Assembly (NCBI GenBank): GCA_963791455.1
Contig: CAWBSM010000002.1
Span: 682,001-746,000 of the forward strand
Direction: 5' to 3'
Origin: Bog-473 sp963791455
GTDB lineage: Bacteria; Actinomycetota; Acidimicrobiia; Acidimicrobiales; RAAP-2
Length of the DNA: 64,000 nt
The notes under the pieces are model-generated. The model did no database searches. It had not been told where the DNA came from and worked only from the letters and a program-made list of their open reading frames with translations. This document shows, piece after piece, positions 7,239-16,073 of this stretch. A program made the position numbers and the translations under genes. Position 1 is the first letter of the stretch; each line of letters starts with the position of its first letter.

Positions 7239-8369
7239 ATGTGGCGGCACCGGGTTCGTGGCGGGCTTTGGACGTTCACCTACCTCGCTCTTCGCCACGT
7301 GCTTGAGCTCGCCTTTGTCCTCATGCGCTCGGAGAACGCTAACCAGGTCGAACTGATGGCCCTGCGCCACGAGGTCGCCGTGCTCAGACGCCAGGTCGGG
7401 CGTCCTGCTTACCAGCCCGCCGATCGCGCCCTCCTGGCTGCGCTGAGTCGCTTTCTCCCCCGCTCCTCTTGGTCCTGCTTTTCGGTGACGCCCGAGACAC
7501 TCCTCGCATGGCACCGGCGGCTCGTGGCCCGGCGCTGGACCTATCCGCACCGTCGGCCCGGGCGCCCGCGTATCGACGAGGAGACCACCATGCTCGTTGT
7601 GCGTCTGGCCACCGAGAATCCCCGGTGGGGCTACCGCCGCATCCAGGGCGAACTTACGAAACTCGGCATCCAATTGGCGGGGAGCACGATTGCCCGGATC
7701 CTAAAGGACCATCGGATCGGACCTGCTCCCCGGCGAGCCGGTCCCACTTGGCGGGCGTTCCTGCGAGCGCAGGCATCTCATATTGTGGCCACCGATTTTT
7801 TCACCGTCGACACGCTCATGCTGAAACGGCTCTACGTACTCTTCTTCATCGAGCTCGGCCGGCGACGGATTTGGATCACGGGGGTCACCGCGCATCCGCA
7901 CGGGGCCTGGGTCACCCAGCAAGCGAGGGACGTCACCGGCGACCTTGAAGACGAAGATGTCGAGGTCAAGTTCCTCCTCCGTGACCGAGATACAAAGTAC
8001 GCCTCGAGCTTCGACACCGTCTTCACCGTTGAGGGCGCTCGCGTGCTGCGCACGCCGTTTCGGACTCCGAATGCCAATGCCCACGCCGAGAGGTTCGTCA
8101 GAACGGTCAGATCCGAGTGCCTCGACTCCCTCTTGATCGTGAACGCACGCCATCTGGAGCGGGTTCTTCGCAGCTACGTGCGGCACTACAACGGCCATCG
8201 TCCTCACCAAGGGATCTCCCAGGAGATCCCACGACCACGACGATCGACTCCCCCGATACCACGTCCCTCGCTCGACGAGACACATCGACGTCATCCACGC
8301 CATCTCCAGGGAATCCGCCGACAGGACCGACTGGGTGGGCTTATCCACGAGTATGAGCTTGTCGCGTGA
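7239..8369 (+). CDS. Integrase-core (rve) DDE transposase
   Basis: 376 residues. An N-terminal helical segment (ELMALRHEVAVLRRQVGRP) is followed by an HTH_21-like region (WGYRRIQGELTKLG). The DDE core has IVATDFFTVDT, RDRDTKYASSF and NANAHAERFVRT, so all three acidic residues are present. It is a single-ORF, IS3-related integrase-like protein common in actinobacteria. No terminal inverted repeats were identified by eye, so the element's ends are unknown. The start could be later, for example the ATG of MRSENANQVEL. Confidence 0.8.
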   Translation: MWRHRVRGGLWTFTYLALRHVLELAFVLMRSENANQVELMALRHEVAVLRRQVGRPAYQPADRALLAALSRFLPRSSWSCFSVTPETLLAWHRRLVARRWTYPHRRPGRPRIDEETTMLVVRLATENPRWGYRRIQGELTKLGIQLAGSTIARILKDHRIGPAPRRAGPTWRAFLRAQASHIVATDFFTVDTLMLKRLYVLFFIELGRRRIWITGVTAHPHGAWVTQQARDVTGDLEDEDVEVKFLLRDRDTKYASSFDTVFTVEGARVLRTPFRTPNANAHAERFVRTVRSECLDSLLIVNARHLERVLRSYVRHYNGHRPHQGISQEIPRPRRSTPPIPRPSLDETHRRHPRHLQGIRRQDRLGGLIHEYELVA

Positions 8370-8716
8370 CAGCTCGCATCGAGTTTACGGACCCTTCGCG
8401 CGGTATCCCAGGAGCTGTTGCGCGCGTCGCTGCCTCGGCGCCAGCCGACAGAAGCGCCAGGAGGTTATATCCAGGCACTCACAAGTCACGATTGTCACGG
8501 TCTCGCTGACTCCGCAGTTGATAGACAGTCAACCCCAGCGAGACCCCAGCGACCGTTAGGGCGAGTCCAGCAATGCCCATAGCGAGCCCGGTCATGACCA
8601 ATCGGCCTGACTAGCCGTTTCGACTAATTCTATTGCCCGCTCGACCGACGACGTCTCCCACGCGAACAGGGGATGGAGTAGAGCGAGAACAGATCGAGCC
8701 AGCGTGCCAAGACCTC
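8370..8716. other. Intergenic stretch without a supported gene
   Basis: About 350 bases after the transposase gene. No conserved ORF, tRNA or clear hairpin is visible; it may contain the right end of the preceding transposon. Confidence 0.5.
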
Positions 8717-9240
8717 TCATGCAGCCTCGAATCCTTGCCGCCAGCTCGCGTGCGCTGGGAACCACCCCAACTCTTGCTTCGCCTTAGCATTGGACGCACC
8801 GCGAAGCTCCGTCATCATTTCGACACCGGCTTTTCCGGCGAACAGTCGTCCCACAAAGCGGGGAACGCGCATGGGCTTCTTCGCCCCGAGCTCCTCCGCC
8901 AGCGCCGGCAGCCACTCAGCAATTGGAGCCGGATCATCGTCGACCACGTTGTAGACGCCGCGGCTGCCGCGCTCAATTGCCGCCACCGTCGCGTCGGCGG
9001 CATCGGCGACATGAATGAACGACCAGACCCCGCCACCGTCACCGACCACTGGGAACTTGCGCTTGCGGACCAGCTCCACCTGCTCCGCACCGGGCGCCAT
9101 GGAGGTTCCAGGTCCGTAGAAGCCGCCGTAGCGCAATACGACTCCCTCAGTCCATTGCGCACCGATTACTGCCGTCTCAAGGTAGCGGATCGCGTCGATA
9201 ACCGGCCGCATCACCGGTGCGGGCGTGGAATCAGTCTGTG
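8717..9240 (-). pseudogene. 3' half of an NAD-dependent epimerase/dehydratase
   Basis: From about 9240 downward the minus strand encodes the C-terminal half of an extended SDR: DAIRYLE, VLRYGGFYGPGTSM (with GGFYGPG), VWSFIHVADAADA, GVYNVVDDDPA and the usual end (ELGWFPAHASWRQGF). The N-terminal Rossmann half with GxxGxxG and the catalytic Tyr-Lys are absent. The ORF upstream in frame is unrelated sequence, so a deletion or insertion removed the 5' half. It can bind no cofactor and is probably nonfunctional. Confidence 0.75.
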
Positions 9241-9569
9241 ATCTGATCTTGCCAGCCTTCTTGACGAGAGAAAAATCCTCGAATCCCCGGAAACGCCTGG
9301 GATGGTGGGGCGAGGAATCGCCGCTTCTTCGGTGAGGGTGGCGTACTCGATCTCTTGGGCTGATCCGGTTGAGGTGGCGCTTCGATCGTCGAGACTGATC
9401 GAAGCGCCGATCTGTAGCCTGCCCGCCAGAGTTCCTCACCCGTCAGAACAATCAGAATCACGAGCAAGACGACGAGCGCCCAAGCGACCAATACGGACCA
9501 CACTTTGTGATGCCAGTAGTACAGGTACGTCTGCTCAGTTGTTCCCCACCACAGTTGAAGCACGGCCAC
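9231..9569 (-). CDS. Hypothetical single-span membrane protein
   Basis: Open from GTG 9569 (VAVLQLWWGT), about 113 residues. One confident transmembrane helix (VWSVLVAWALVVLLVILIVL) is followed by a charged, Pro-rich tail. An ATG at 9689 would add 40 Arg-rich residues and overlap the divergent phosphorylase start, so I prefer the internal start. It ends where the truncated epimerase frame begins, so its own 3' end may have been created by the same rearrangement. No family recognised. Confidence 0.35.
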   Translation of the reverse strand: MAVLQLWWGTTEQTYLYYWHHKVWSVLVAWALVVLLVILIVLTGEELWRAGYRSALRSVSTIEAPPQPDQPKRSSTPPSPKKRRFLAPPSQAFPGIRGFFSRQEGWQDQITD

Positions 9570-9678
9570 CCCTTCGAGGATTGGCGGCAGATGGTAATGC
9601 GAACGGGTGCCCCCTCGGCGCCGCCTGAATAGGGCTCGGGGGGGCCTACGCCTCTCCGCTTGTGAATCTCGAGTGTCT

Positions 9679-10479
9679 ATGGCGGCCACAAGGTGGCAGG
9701 CTTCAACCGTGCCAGTCCCTCATTACGAAGACAAGCACTTGGGTCGCCCGTACGTGACTCCCCACCAGCTCCTTTCCTATCGGGCGAGCCAAGGTCGCCT
9801 GATCGAGACACCACCTCCAGCGGTTGTGTTCGGCTGGCAGAGTGGCTTGCTCGAGCGAGTCCGAACAGAAAGGCCGTTCAAGGAGATCACGGGCCCGGCG
9901 GGAGCCGTCTTGGAGCTATCACCCGCACTGGGCTTCGCCCGTCTCCCAGTGGGTGCACCCGTCGCCGCCATCGTGATCGAAGAGCTGGCGGCGCTTGGTG
10001 TGAAGACCATCATTGGAATCGGAACGGCCGGGGGGCTTTCACCAGATCTTGAGGTCGGTCAGGCTGTGGTGTGCTCGGCGGCGCTGAGGGATGAGGGTAC
10101 GTCGCATCACTACTCGCTCCCGGGCCGGTGGGCCCGCCCCGACTCCAAGCTGCTCGTCTCCCTTCGCTCGGCCATCCCAGACGCCTCGGTAGGTCCTACC
10201 TGGACCACTGATGCGCCGTACCGAGAAACTGCTGAAGAGATCATCGCCTACCGAGAAGAGGGCATCTTGACCGTGGACATGGAGGCCTCCGCCATTTTCA
10301 CCATCGGCGCCTCACTCGAGATCCAGACCGCTTCGGTCTTCTGCGTGTCCGACGTTCTTCACGGCGAAGTATGGGAACCGCACTTCCAATCCCCAAACCT
10401 CGAGGACGCCCTCTGGCGACTCTTTGAGATTGTCGAGTCGATGCTGACGTCGGGCGGACCCACGCTTACGTCAAGCTGA
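9679..10479 (+). CDS. Nucleoside phosphorylase (PNP/UDP family)
   Basis: About 266 residues with the PNP_UDP_1 core: GIGTAGGLSPDLEVGQAVV (phosphate and base pocket), an ALRDEGTSHHY segment, and TVDMEASAIF, the ribose-binding Met-Glu with Asp context of uridine-type phosphorylases. It would cleave a purine or pyrimidine nucleoside with phosphate. ATG 9679 removes 24 unlikely Arg-rich residues of the longer frame. It is a single gene, first of the compact cargo run, with no nucleoside transporter nearby. Confidence 0.8.
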   Translation: MAATRWQASTVPVPHYEDKHLGRPYVTPHQLLSYRASQGRLIETPPPAVVFGWQSGLLERVRTERPFKEITGPAGAVLELSPALGFARLPVGAPVAAIVIEELAALGVKTIIGIGTAGGLSPDLEVGQAVVCSAALRDEGTSHHYSLPGRWARPDSKLLVSLRSAIPDASVGPTWTTDAPYRETAEEIIAYREEGILTVDMEASAIFTIGASLEIQTASVFCVSDVLHGEVWEPHFQSPNLEDALWRLFEIVESMLTSGGPTLTSS

Positions 10480-10529
10480 GCTTGTCATCATCCCGGCAGC
10501 GAGGACGGGGACATCCCTAGGATCATCCG

Positions 10530-11033
10530 GTGTCCCTTCTGCTGAGGCCGTTCCGCCCTGAAGACGAGGCAGTTGCGGTAGCCGCACACCGAGCACTTGC
10601 ACGGGATGACTACACATTTCTGTTGGGCTACGTCAACGAGATGCCGTGGCTGGAATGGATCCAGGAGAGAGAGCGGATCCGTGCTGGTACTGACATTCCG
10701 TCAGACTGGGTGCGTGCGGCATTCCTGGCAGCCGAGGTCGATGGTTCTCTTGTCGGCCGTGCTTCCATACGCTTTGGCTTGAATGAGTGGCTCGCTCGCT
10801 ACGGCGGGCATATCGGTTACGCGGTCCTGCCAGAGTTTCGGCGATTGGGGTACGCAACCGAGATACTGCGCCAGGCAATCGAGGTAGCTCGTCAGGAAGG
10901 TGTTGACCGAGTATTGGTCATATGCGACCAGGACAACATTGGATCTGCGGCCATCATCGAGCGATGCGGAGGCGTCTTCGAGGGCCTCGCCACTTCGGAA
11001 GATGGCAATGTGATCCGCCGGTATTGGATATGA
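10530..11033 (+). CDS. GNAT-family N-acetyltransferase
   Basis: 167 residues starting GTG. The acetyl-CoA motif A is HIGYAVLPEFRRLGYATEIL (Arg-x2-Gly-x-Ala), preceded by SLVGRASIRFGL and followed by DQDNIGSAAIIERCGG, the usual motif B. The arrangement resembles small-molecule or antibiotic acetyltransferases of the GNAT superfamily, but the substrate cannot be predicted. It starts about 50 bases after the phosphorylase on the same strand. Confidence 0.85.
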   Translation: MSLLLRPFRPEDEAVAVAAHRALARDDYTFLLGYVNEMPWLEWIQERERIRAGTDIPSDWVRAAFLAAEVDGSLVGRASIRFGLNEWLARYGGHIGYAVLPEFRRLGYATEILRQAIEVARQEGVDRVLVICDQDNIGSAAIIERCGGVFEGLATSEDGNVIRRYWI

Positions 11034-11095
11034 CGGTTCCATAGCTCGCCAAAGAGGGCACCCCCTCCCGGCAGCGGGGGTATGCCCCGGCATTC

Positions 11096-12280
11096 CTATC
11101 CATTCTGAAGCACGGTATTGGCAATGCTGACGGTTACGGAGTCAGCTTGTTCGCCGGAGTTGTTGTACGGGTCGTTGCCGTTGACGAACACGACGATCGT
11201 GGCGTGACGCGAGGGCGAATAGAAGACCTCATCGACGTAGCCCTTGACACCACCGTTGTGCCCGATCAGCGGGCCCAGGCTGTAGAGACCGAGTCCGTAG
11301 CGAACTGGAAGCGACGGTGATCCCGTTTGAGTCGGCAGTGGAGCGACATTGCCCACGAACCAACTGGACTGCAGCCGCTTGGCCGCCAGGGTCGGCGACA
11401 GGAGCTCCCCATTGCTCAGTGCCTGGGCCCAAAGCGCCATGTGACCCACGGTGGAGACCATGGCACCCGCGGCCCCGAGGTTGGACAGGTCGTAGAGAGG
11501 GATCCTCTTGGGGGAGCCGCGACCGATGAGGTAGTCGAGCGTCGAAGGGCTGGGCAGTGCGCCGGAGGAGGAATAGCTGGTCTGATCCAGGTGGAGAGGC
11601 TGAAGTATCTGCGTGGTGATCAGGTTGCCGATCGTCTGATGGGTGATGTCCTTGGCAATGATCCCGAGGATGACGTAGTTCGTGCTCGAGTACTCGGGCG
11701 TGCCCGGTGGACCGACCGGACCGTGTGCCACGGCCATCCGCACGATCTGATGAGGCGTGAATACCAGATGGGGGTGGCCAGAGATCTCGTCGATCAGCTG
11801 GGAGTCTGACTGGTATTCGTCGTAGATGCCGCTCGTCATGTTGAGGAGCATGCGCACGGTTATTTGGTGAGCGTCTTGCACCCAAGGCACCCAGTGGCTA
11901 ATCGGCGCCGAGAGTGCCAGGAGTCCTTCTCGCACGAGTCGGAGTATCACCGTCGCCGTGAACGTCTTGGTCACGCTCCCAATTGGAAAATGGTCGGCCA
12001 TGGAGAGGGGTTGGCCACTTTGGAGGTCCGCTTCGCCATAGGCGCCCTCCCATACGCCCTCGCCGGGAACGGACACCCACACCATCACTCCTGGGATGCG
12101 GTAGAGGTTGCGCACTTCTTCGACCAGACCGTTGAGTCTCGTCTGTGTGCGAGGAGGAAAGGTGTCGACGACTCCAGAACGAGGCTCCGGCGCAGAAGCA
12201 GCGCTGGCGGGCGGAGCGATCGTGCCAACGGCGACGCACAGCAGCGTCAGTACCGCGATGGTCGTTCCCACTCTCCGCAT
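11096..12280 (-). CDS. Secreted serine hydrolase, class C beta-lactamase/DD-peptidase fold
   Basis: 394 residues with a Sec signal peptide (TTIAVLTLLCVAVGTI, then PPASA). The nucleophile motif Ser-x2-Lys is SVTK in HFPIGSVTKTF. The Tyr-x-Asn position reads Tyr-Ser-Ser in EYSSTNYVILG, so the usual Asn is Ser, although a following Asn is kept. The third box is HNGGVKGY. Such proteins are D-Ala-D-Ala peptidases, esterases or beta-lactamase relatives acting outside the membrane. The Tyr-Ser-Ser variation makes true beta-lactamase activity doubtful. Confidence 0.85.
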   Translation of the reverse strand: MRRVGTTIAVLTLLCVAVGTIAPPASAASAPEPRSGVVDTFPPRTQTRLNGLVEEVRNLYRIPGVMVWVSVPGEGVWEGAYGEADLQSGQPLSMADHFPIGSVTKTFTATVILRLVREGLLALSAPISHWVPWVQDAHQITVRMLLNMTSGIYDEYQSDSQLIDEISGHPHLVFTPHQIVRMAVAHGPVGPPGTPEYSSTNYVILGIIAKDITHQTIGNLITTQILQPLHLDQTSYSSSGALPSPSTLDYLIGRGSPKRIPLYDLSNLGAAGAMVSTVGHMALWAQALSNGELLSPTLAAKRLQSSWFVGNVAPLPTQTGSPSLPVRYGLGLYSLGPLIGHNGGVKGYVDEVFYSPSRHATIVVFVNGNDPYNNSGEQADSVTVSIANTVLQNG

Positions 12281-12458
12281 ACGACGAAAGTATGGACCGC
12301 CACACCGGACCTACGTCGTCATGAAGCATCCACGGACACCTCGACCCAGTTCCGGCACGGGGGCAGGTGGGAAAGGCTGGCTCAAAGCAGGATCGACGTG
12401 CAGGTACTAAGCACTCCGACGATTGAGCCCATTGTCCGATCGACGTCGATAGATCGCC

Positions 12459-13523
12459 TCAAGTCGATTGATCCAAGCGAGGTATCTCGGTTCCGGTGAC
12501 TTCACCGAAGTGCCGGGTGAGGGCGTCTTGTCCGTGATACCACCCCGATGTGGCGAAACCTGGCTTTTCGGAGGCACGTCGGCTGGCGACGATCGCCAGC
12601 TCGACAGCGCACCGCAGGGCCTCGTAGTACCTGACTCGTTCTGGGGACAACGGACTTTGCCTGTTGTAGTGATCCTCGAGTCGAGCGGCCATTGATCGTC
12701 CTGCGGCAGTGATGCCTTGGCGGATCGGCGTTGGTACCTGGACGGGCGCCGGAAGAAGCGAAAGTCCCACCTTGGCGAAGCCAATGTCGAGGGCGGGATC
12801 GCCGATCGCTGCACGCTCCCAGTCGACGAGTCCTGTCAGATGCCCACGATGCCGCAAGACATTGGCTGGCCACAAGTCACCGTGGAGGACTGATGGGCGC
12901 TCCGGGGCTGCAGGCAGGTGATCACGAAGCCATTCGAGGGCGGGGGTCATGCCTTGCCCACCGAAACGCGAGAGACGATCCTCCACAAAGAGCAAATGGC
13001 GCTCTACAGCGAGGCTGCTCTGCGTGATCCCGAGGGCCTCGGCTTCGTCGAGTACCGAGCCTGCTGGGCACGAATGGAGGTCTCTGGCAATTTGGGCAAC
13101 GGCTGCAGGCCAACTCACCAAGAGCGTCGGAAGCTCGCTCGCAAAGACGTCCCAACGCACACCCTTGAGACTCGGTCGACCGGGCCGCAGTTCCATCACC
13201 ATGAACATGCGACCGAGTACCTCAACCCGATCATGGCTGAGCAGCACGACGGGGGCTGGCATTCCGACCCGGGCCAACCCATTGTGTACGGCTGTCTCAA
13301 GAGAGGGCTGTTGCGGATCGGCGTCGAATGGCAGCATTCGAAGCACCAGCGGAGTTGTCCACCCCTTGGGTCCCCCGTTCAAGGTGAAGGAGCGCACGTC
13401 CGAGAACATCCCTTGTGCGAAGCGACGAGGTCGCACCCGGTACTCCAGCGTCTCGTCGCCGAGGTAAGACCGTATGAATCTCAAGAGATTCTCTTCAACT
13501 GGGTCGTGCACTTCGGTGTTCAC
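12459..13523 (-). CDS. Aminoglycoside-phosphotransferase (APH)-type kinase
   Basis: 354 residues of the APH/choline-kinase fold. The catalytic loop is VLHGDLWPANVL (His-Gly-Asp and Asn) and the metal-binding segment is GLVDWERAAIGDPALD. Family members phosphorylate aminoglycosides, macrolides or metabolites. The sequence has the general actinobacterial APH-like architecture, and a drug substrate cannot be claimed. It is a single gene on the minus strand of the island. Confidence 0.85.
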   Translation of the reverse strand: MNTEVHDPVEENLLRFIRSYLGDETLEYRVRPRRFAQGMFSDVRSFTLNGGPKGWTTPLVLRMLPFDADPQQPSLETAVHNGLARVGMPAPVVLLSHDRVEVLGRMFMVMELRPGRPSLKGVRWDVFASELPTLLVSWPAAVAQIARDLHSCPAGSVLDEAEALGITQSSLAVERHLLFVEDRLSRFGGQGMTPALEWLRDHLPAAPERPSVLHGDLWPANVLRHRGHLTGLVDWERAAIGDPALDIGFAKVGLSLLPAPVQVPTPIRQGITAAGRSMAARLEDHYNRQSPLSPERVRYYEALRCAVELAIVASRRASEKPGFATSGWYHGQDALTRHFGEVTGTEIPRLDQST

Positions 13524-13643
13524 CAGCTTGTCCGAAATGGCGTAGCGCCAGGGACCTTCACGAAGCGAGAGGGTAGGCTATGAAACCATTTTGGGTGTCG
13601 CAAGCCTGGCGTACTGGGCCACATAAGTGTTCAAAAAGCCCAC

Positions 13644-14231
13644 TTACGCTGTCTTGGTGACTATGTCTAGGAACGGTGAAGCAGGCATGTCGGCCGTCGC
13701 AGTGAGCATGCGAGCTTCGTCGATGGATACAAGGCGTGATCGCAGCTCATAACCCTCGGTATCGGTCCAGTCTCCCTGTTCGCCCCCCTCCCGAAACGTG
13801 GAGCTGGCGACCAAGACCACCTGCAAGAAGTCCGGATGCGGATACGGGTAACCCTGCGGCGGTGCCCTTAGATGCTCAAGATGCAGCCAGCCAATGAACT
13901 GGGCGGTCTCTGCGTCGATCTGCCAACGCGTTTCCTCATAGACTTCTCGGTAGGCCGTCTCTTCGTATGACTCTCTGGGCTCCCTTCGGCCACCAGGCCA
14001 GGGGCGCCATGTCCCGTTGGGAGTTTGACAAACCACGATCTGATCACGAACTCTCACAATGTATCGAACTGAAGTGACAAACTCGGAAGGGAGGTCTGCG
14101 TGGCCAAGAAACGCAGCAACCCGTAGAGGCAACGTCCCATTACCCCAGACCGTTTCCTGAGACCCCACAGGCTCTGCCCCTGCAAGTGCACGTTCGAGTC
14201 CGGGATCCCGCACGCCATACACAGGGTGCAC
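13644..14231 (-). CDS. NUDIX hydrolase
   Basis: 195 residues with a NUDIX box GGRREPRESYEETAYREVYEE (the final Gly of the consensus is Thr). It would hydrolyse a nucleoside diphosphate linked to another moiety. The N-terminal 60 residues precede the beta-strand VRYIVRVRDQIVVC. The left end of an IS3-family element lies only 31 bases upstream of its start, so its native promoter has been displaced. Confidence 0.82.
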   Translation of the reverse strand: MHPVYGVRDPGLERALAGAEPVGSQETVWGNGTLPLRVAAFLGHADLPSEFVTSVRYIVRVRDQIVVCQTPNGTWRPWPGGRREPRESYEETAYREVYEETRWQIDAETAQFIGWLHLEHLRAPPQGYPYPHPDFLQVVLVASSTFREGGEQGDWTDTEGYELRSRLVSIDEARMLTATADMPASPFLDIVTKTA

Positions 14232-14312
14232 ATGACGACACTATCTTCCTCTGATAAATACCTGAATCGCCCCGGGATTGGTGACTGCTCCTTCCCTTGA
14301 GAGGATGGAGCA

Positions 14313-14648
14313 ATGCCAGAGAAGAACAAGGCGGGACGGGGGCCCTATCCGCCCGAGGTCCGGGAACGGGCCGTGCGGATGGTCTTCGATCACCAGAGCG
14401 AGTACCCCTCGCAATGGAAAGCCATCGAATCGATCGCGGCGAAGCTGGCGATCAACCACGAGACCCTTCGACAGTGGGTCAGGCGGGCCGAGACCGATGC
14501 CGGCGAGCGGCCCGGGCTGACCACCGACGAGCGGGCCCGGATGAAAGAGCTGGAAAAAGAGAACTTCGAGCTGCGCCGGGCCAATGAGATCTTGAAGGCG
14601 GCCTCGGCTTTCTTCGCGCGGGAGCTCGACCCGCGACCGCCGCGATAG
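14313..14648 (+). CDS. IS3-family OrfA (DNA-binding part of transposase)
   Basis: 111 residues: HTH (IAAKLAINHETLRQWVRRAE) followed by a leucine-zipper-like coiled coil (MKELEKENFELRRANEILKA). It binds the IS ends and, after a -1 frameshift, becomes the N-terminal part of the OrfAB transposase. The -1 frame is open only after a TGA at 14585, so the slip must occur between 14588 and 14648. The run CTTTCTTC at 14608-14615 is a candidate site. Confidence 0.9.
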   Translation: MPEKNKAGRGPYPPEVRERAVRMVFDHQSEYPSQWKAIESIAAKLAINHETLRQWVRRAETDAGERPGLTTDERARMKELEKENFELRRANEILKAASAFFARELDPRPPR

Positions 14649-14701
14649 TCGCCTTCATCGACGAACATCGTCACCGGTTCGGGGTCGAGCCGATCTGCCG
14701 G

Positions 14702-15580
14702 GTGCTCTCAGAGCACGGCTGCAAGATCGCCCCGAACACCTATTGGGTGGCCAAAAAGCGCCTGCCCTCGGCCCGCTCGGTGCGTGACGAGGAGCTCAAG
14801 GGGGAGATCCTCCGCGTCTGGGGCGACAACCTCGAGGTCTATGGAGCCGACAAGGTCTGGACCCAGCTGAACCGTGAGGGGATCCGCGTGGCGCGCTGCA
14901 CGGTCGAGCGCCTGATGCGTGAGTTGGGGCTTTCGGGGGCCCGCCGGGGCAGGGCTTACAAGGTCACCACCCGCTTCGACGAGCGCCAGCATCGCCCGGC
15001 CGACCTCGTCGAGCGCCGCTTTCGCGCGGATGAGCCCAACCGGCTCTGGGTGGCCGACCTGACCTACGTGAAGACGCATTCAGGCTGGGTCTACGCCGCC
15101 TTCATCATCGACGTGTTCTCGCGCATGGTCGTCGGCTGGCAGATCTCCGAGTCCTTGCGTTCGGACCTCGCCATCGACGCCCTCGAGATGGCGGTGTGGA
15201 ATCGCACCCGTCACGGCCAGATCCTCGACGGCCTGGTGCATCACAGCGACCGCGGCGTGCAATATCTATCAATTCGCTATTCGGAGCGACTCGACGAGAA
15301 TGACATCGTCGCCTCGGTCGGCTCGCGCGGGGACAGCTACGACAATGCCATGGCCGAAGCAGCCTTCAACAGCCTCTACAAGTGGGAGCTCGTCTACCCC
15401 CAAGGCCCGTGGCGGGGTCTCGACGACGTCGAGTACGCCACCTTGGGCTACATCGATTGGTTCAACCACCGCCGACTCCATGGCGAGATCACTGAGGACA
15501 ACTCCTACGTCACGCCGGCAGAGTTCGAGGCGACCTACTACCGTCAAACACAACCCGCCGCCGAGGCGGCTACCCAATAA
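14702..15580 (+). CDS. IS3-family OrfB (DDE catalytic part of transposase)
   Basis: From a GTG at 14702; the frame is open further back to about 14588, consistent with expression as an OrfAB fusion by -1 frameshifting. The HTH_21 segment (YGADKVWTQLNREGIRVARC) is followed by the rve domain: Asp in WVADLTYVKT, Asp in HHSDRGVQYLS and Glu in MAEAAFNSLYKWEL, then WFNHRRLHGEI. All catalytic residues are present. Confidence 0.92.
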   Translation: MLSEHGCKIAPNTYWVAKKRLPSARSVRDEELKGEILRVWGDNLEVYGADKVWTQLNREGIRVARCTVERLMRELGLSGARRGRAYKVTTRFDERQHRPADLVERRFRADEPNRLWVADLTYVKTHSGWVYAAFIIDVFSRMVVGWQISESLRSDLAIDALEMAVWNRTRHGQILDGLVHHSDRGVQYLSIRYSERLDENDIVASVGSRGDSYDNAMAEAAFNSLYKWELVYPQGPWRGLDDVEYATLGYIDWFNHRRLHGEITEDNSYVTPAEFEATYYRQTQPAAEAATQ

Positions 15581-15763
15581 CCCGAGCAGTCATCGAACCC
15601 GGGGCGATTCAACCCTGGGCTGTGTTGTAGGTCTGTCAGCGGATGTGACAGCGATGTGCGACATAGCGAAGTCGCCATCGCCGTGGATAGCCCACAAGTG
15701 CCGCAGAGTGGCACCCCGTCCCTCCACCGCATACGGGGGGTTGCTCACTACGATGGATTCGTC

Positions 15764-16054
15764 ATGATCCGAGTCATTTACAGATGGCGTGTGGAAGGCG
15801 ATCGTCATGCGGAGTTCGTCCAATGGTGGCATGCGGGCACGCTCCGCATTCGCTCCGATCATCCAGGCGCAATGGGGAGCACCCTATGCAGTCCCACAAC
15901 ATCTAGCGACAGCGTGGTTGCGATTGCACGGTGGCAATCGCAGGAAGATCTCGAACGGTTCTGGCGTAGCTCTGACGGATCCCCGTTTCCGGGGGCCGAG
16001 ATGGAAAGCATCGAGATACTCGACGAGGTCGATCATCTGACCCAAGAGGACTGA
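15764..16054 (+). CDS. ABM-like (antibiotic biosynthesis monooxygenase fold) small protein
   Basis: 96 residues from ATG 15764 (MIRVIYRWRVEGDRHAEFVQWW). The order YRWRV, HPGAMGS, VVAIARWQSQEDLERFW and ending IEILDEVDHL matches the dimeric alpha-beta barrel of ABM/EthD-like proteins. These are often cofactor-free oxygenases or binding proteins. The frame is open farther upstream, but without conserved sequence. Function unknown. It lies just beyond the IS3 element. Confidence 0.6.
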   Translation: MIRVIYRWRVEGDRHAEFVQWWHAGTLRIRSDHPGAMGSTLCSPTTSSDSVVAIARWQSQEDLERFWRSSDGSPFPGAEMESIEILDEVDHLTQED

Positions 16055-16073
16055 GTCAGCATGGAGCACCCAA

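Larger units (their letters stand above)
14263..15611 (+). mobile_element. Intact IS3-family insertion sequence, 1349 bp
   Basis: The terminal inverted repeats begin TGAATCGCCCCGGG at both ends and resume with TGACTGCTC after five differing bases. The element is flanked by a 3-base direct repeat ACC (14260-14262 and 15612-15614), the usual IS3 target duplication. It carries overlapping orfA and orfB in different frames. All parts appear complete, so it is probably active or recently active. It inserted just upstream of the NUDIX gene. Confidence 0.93.
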
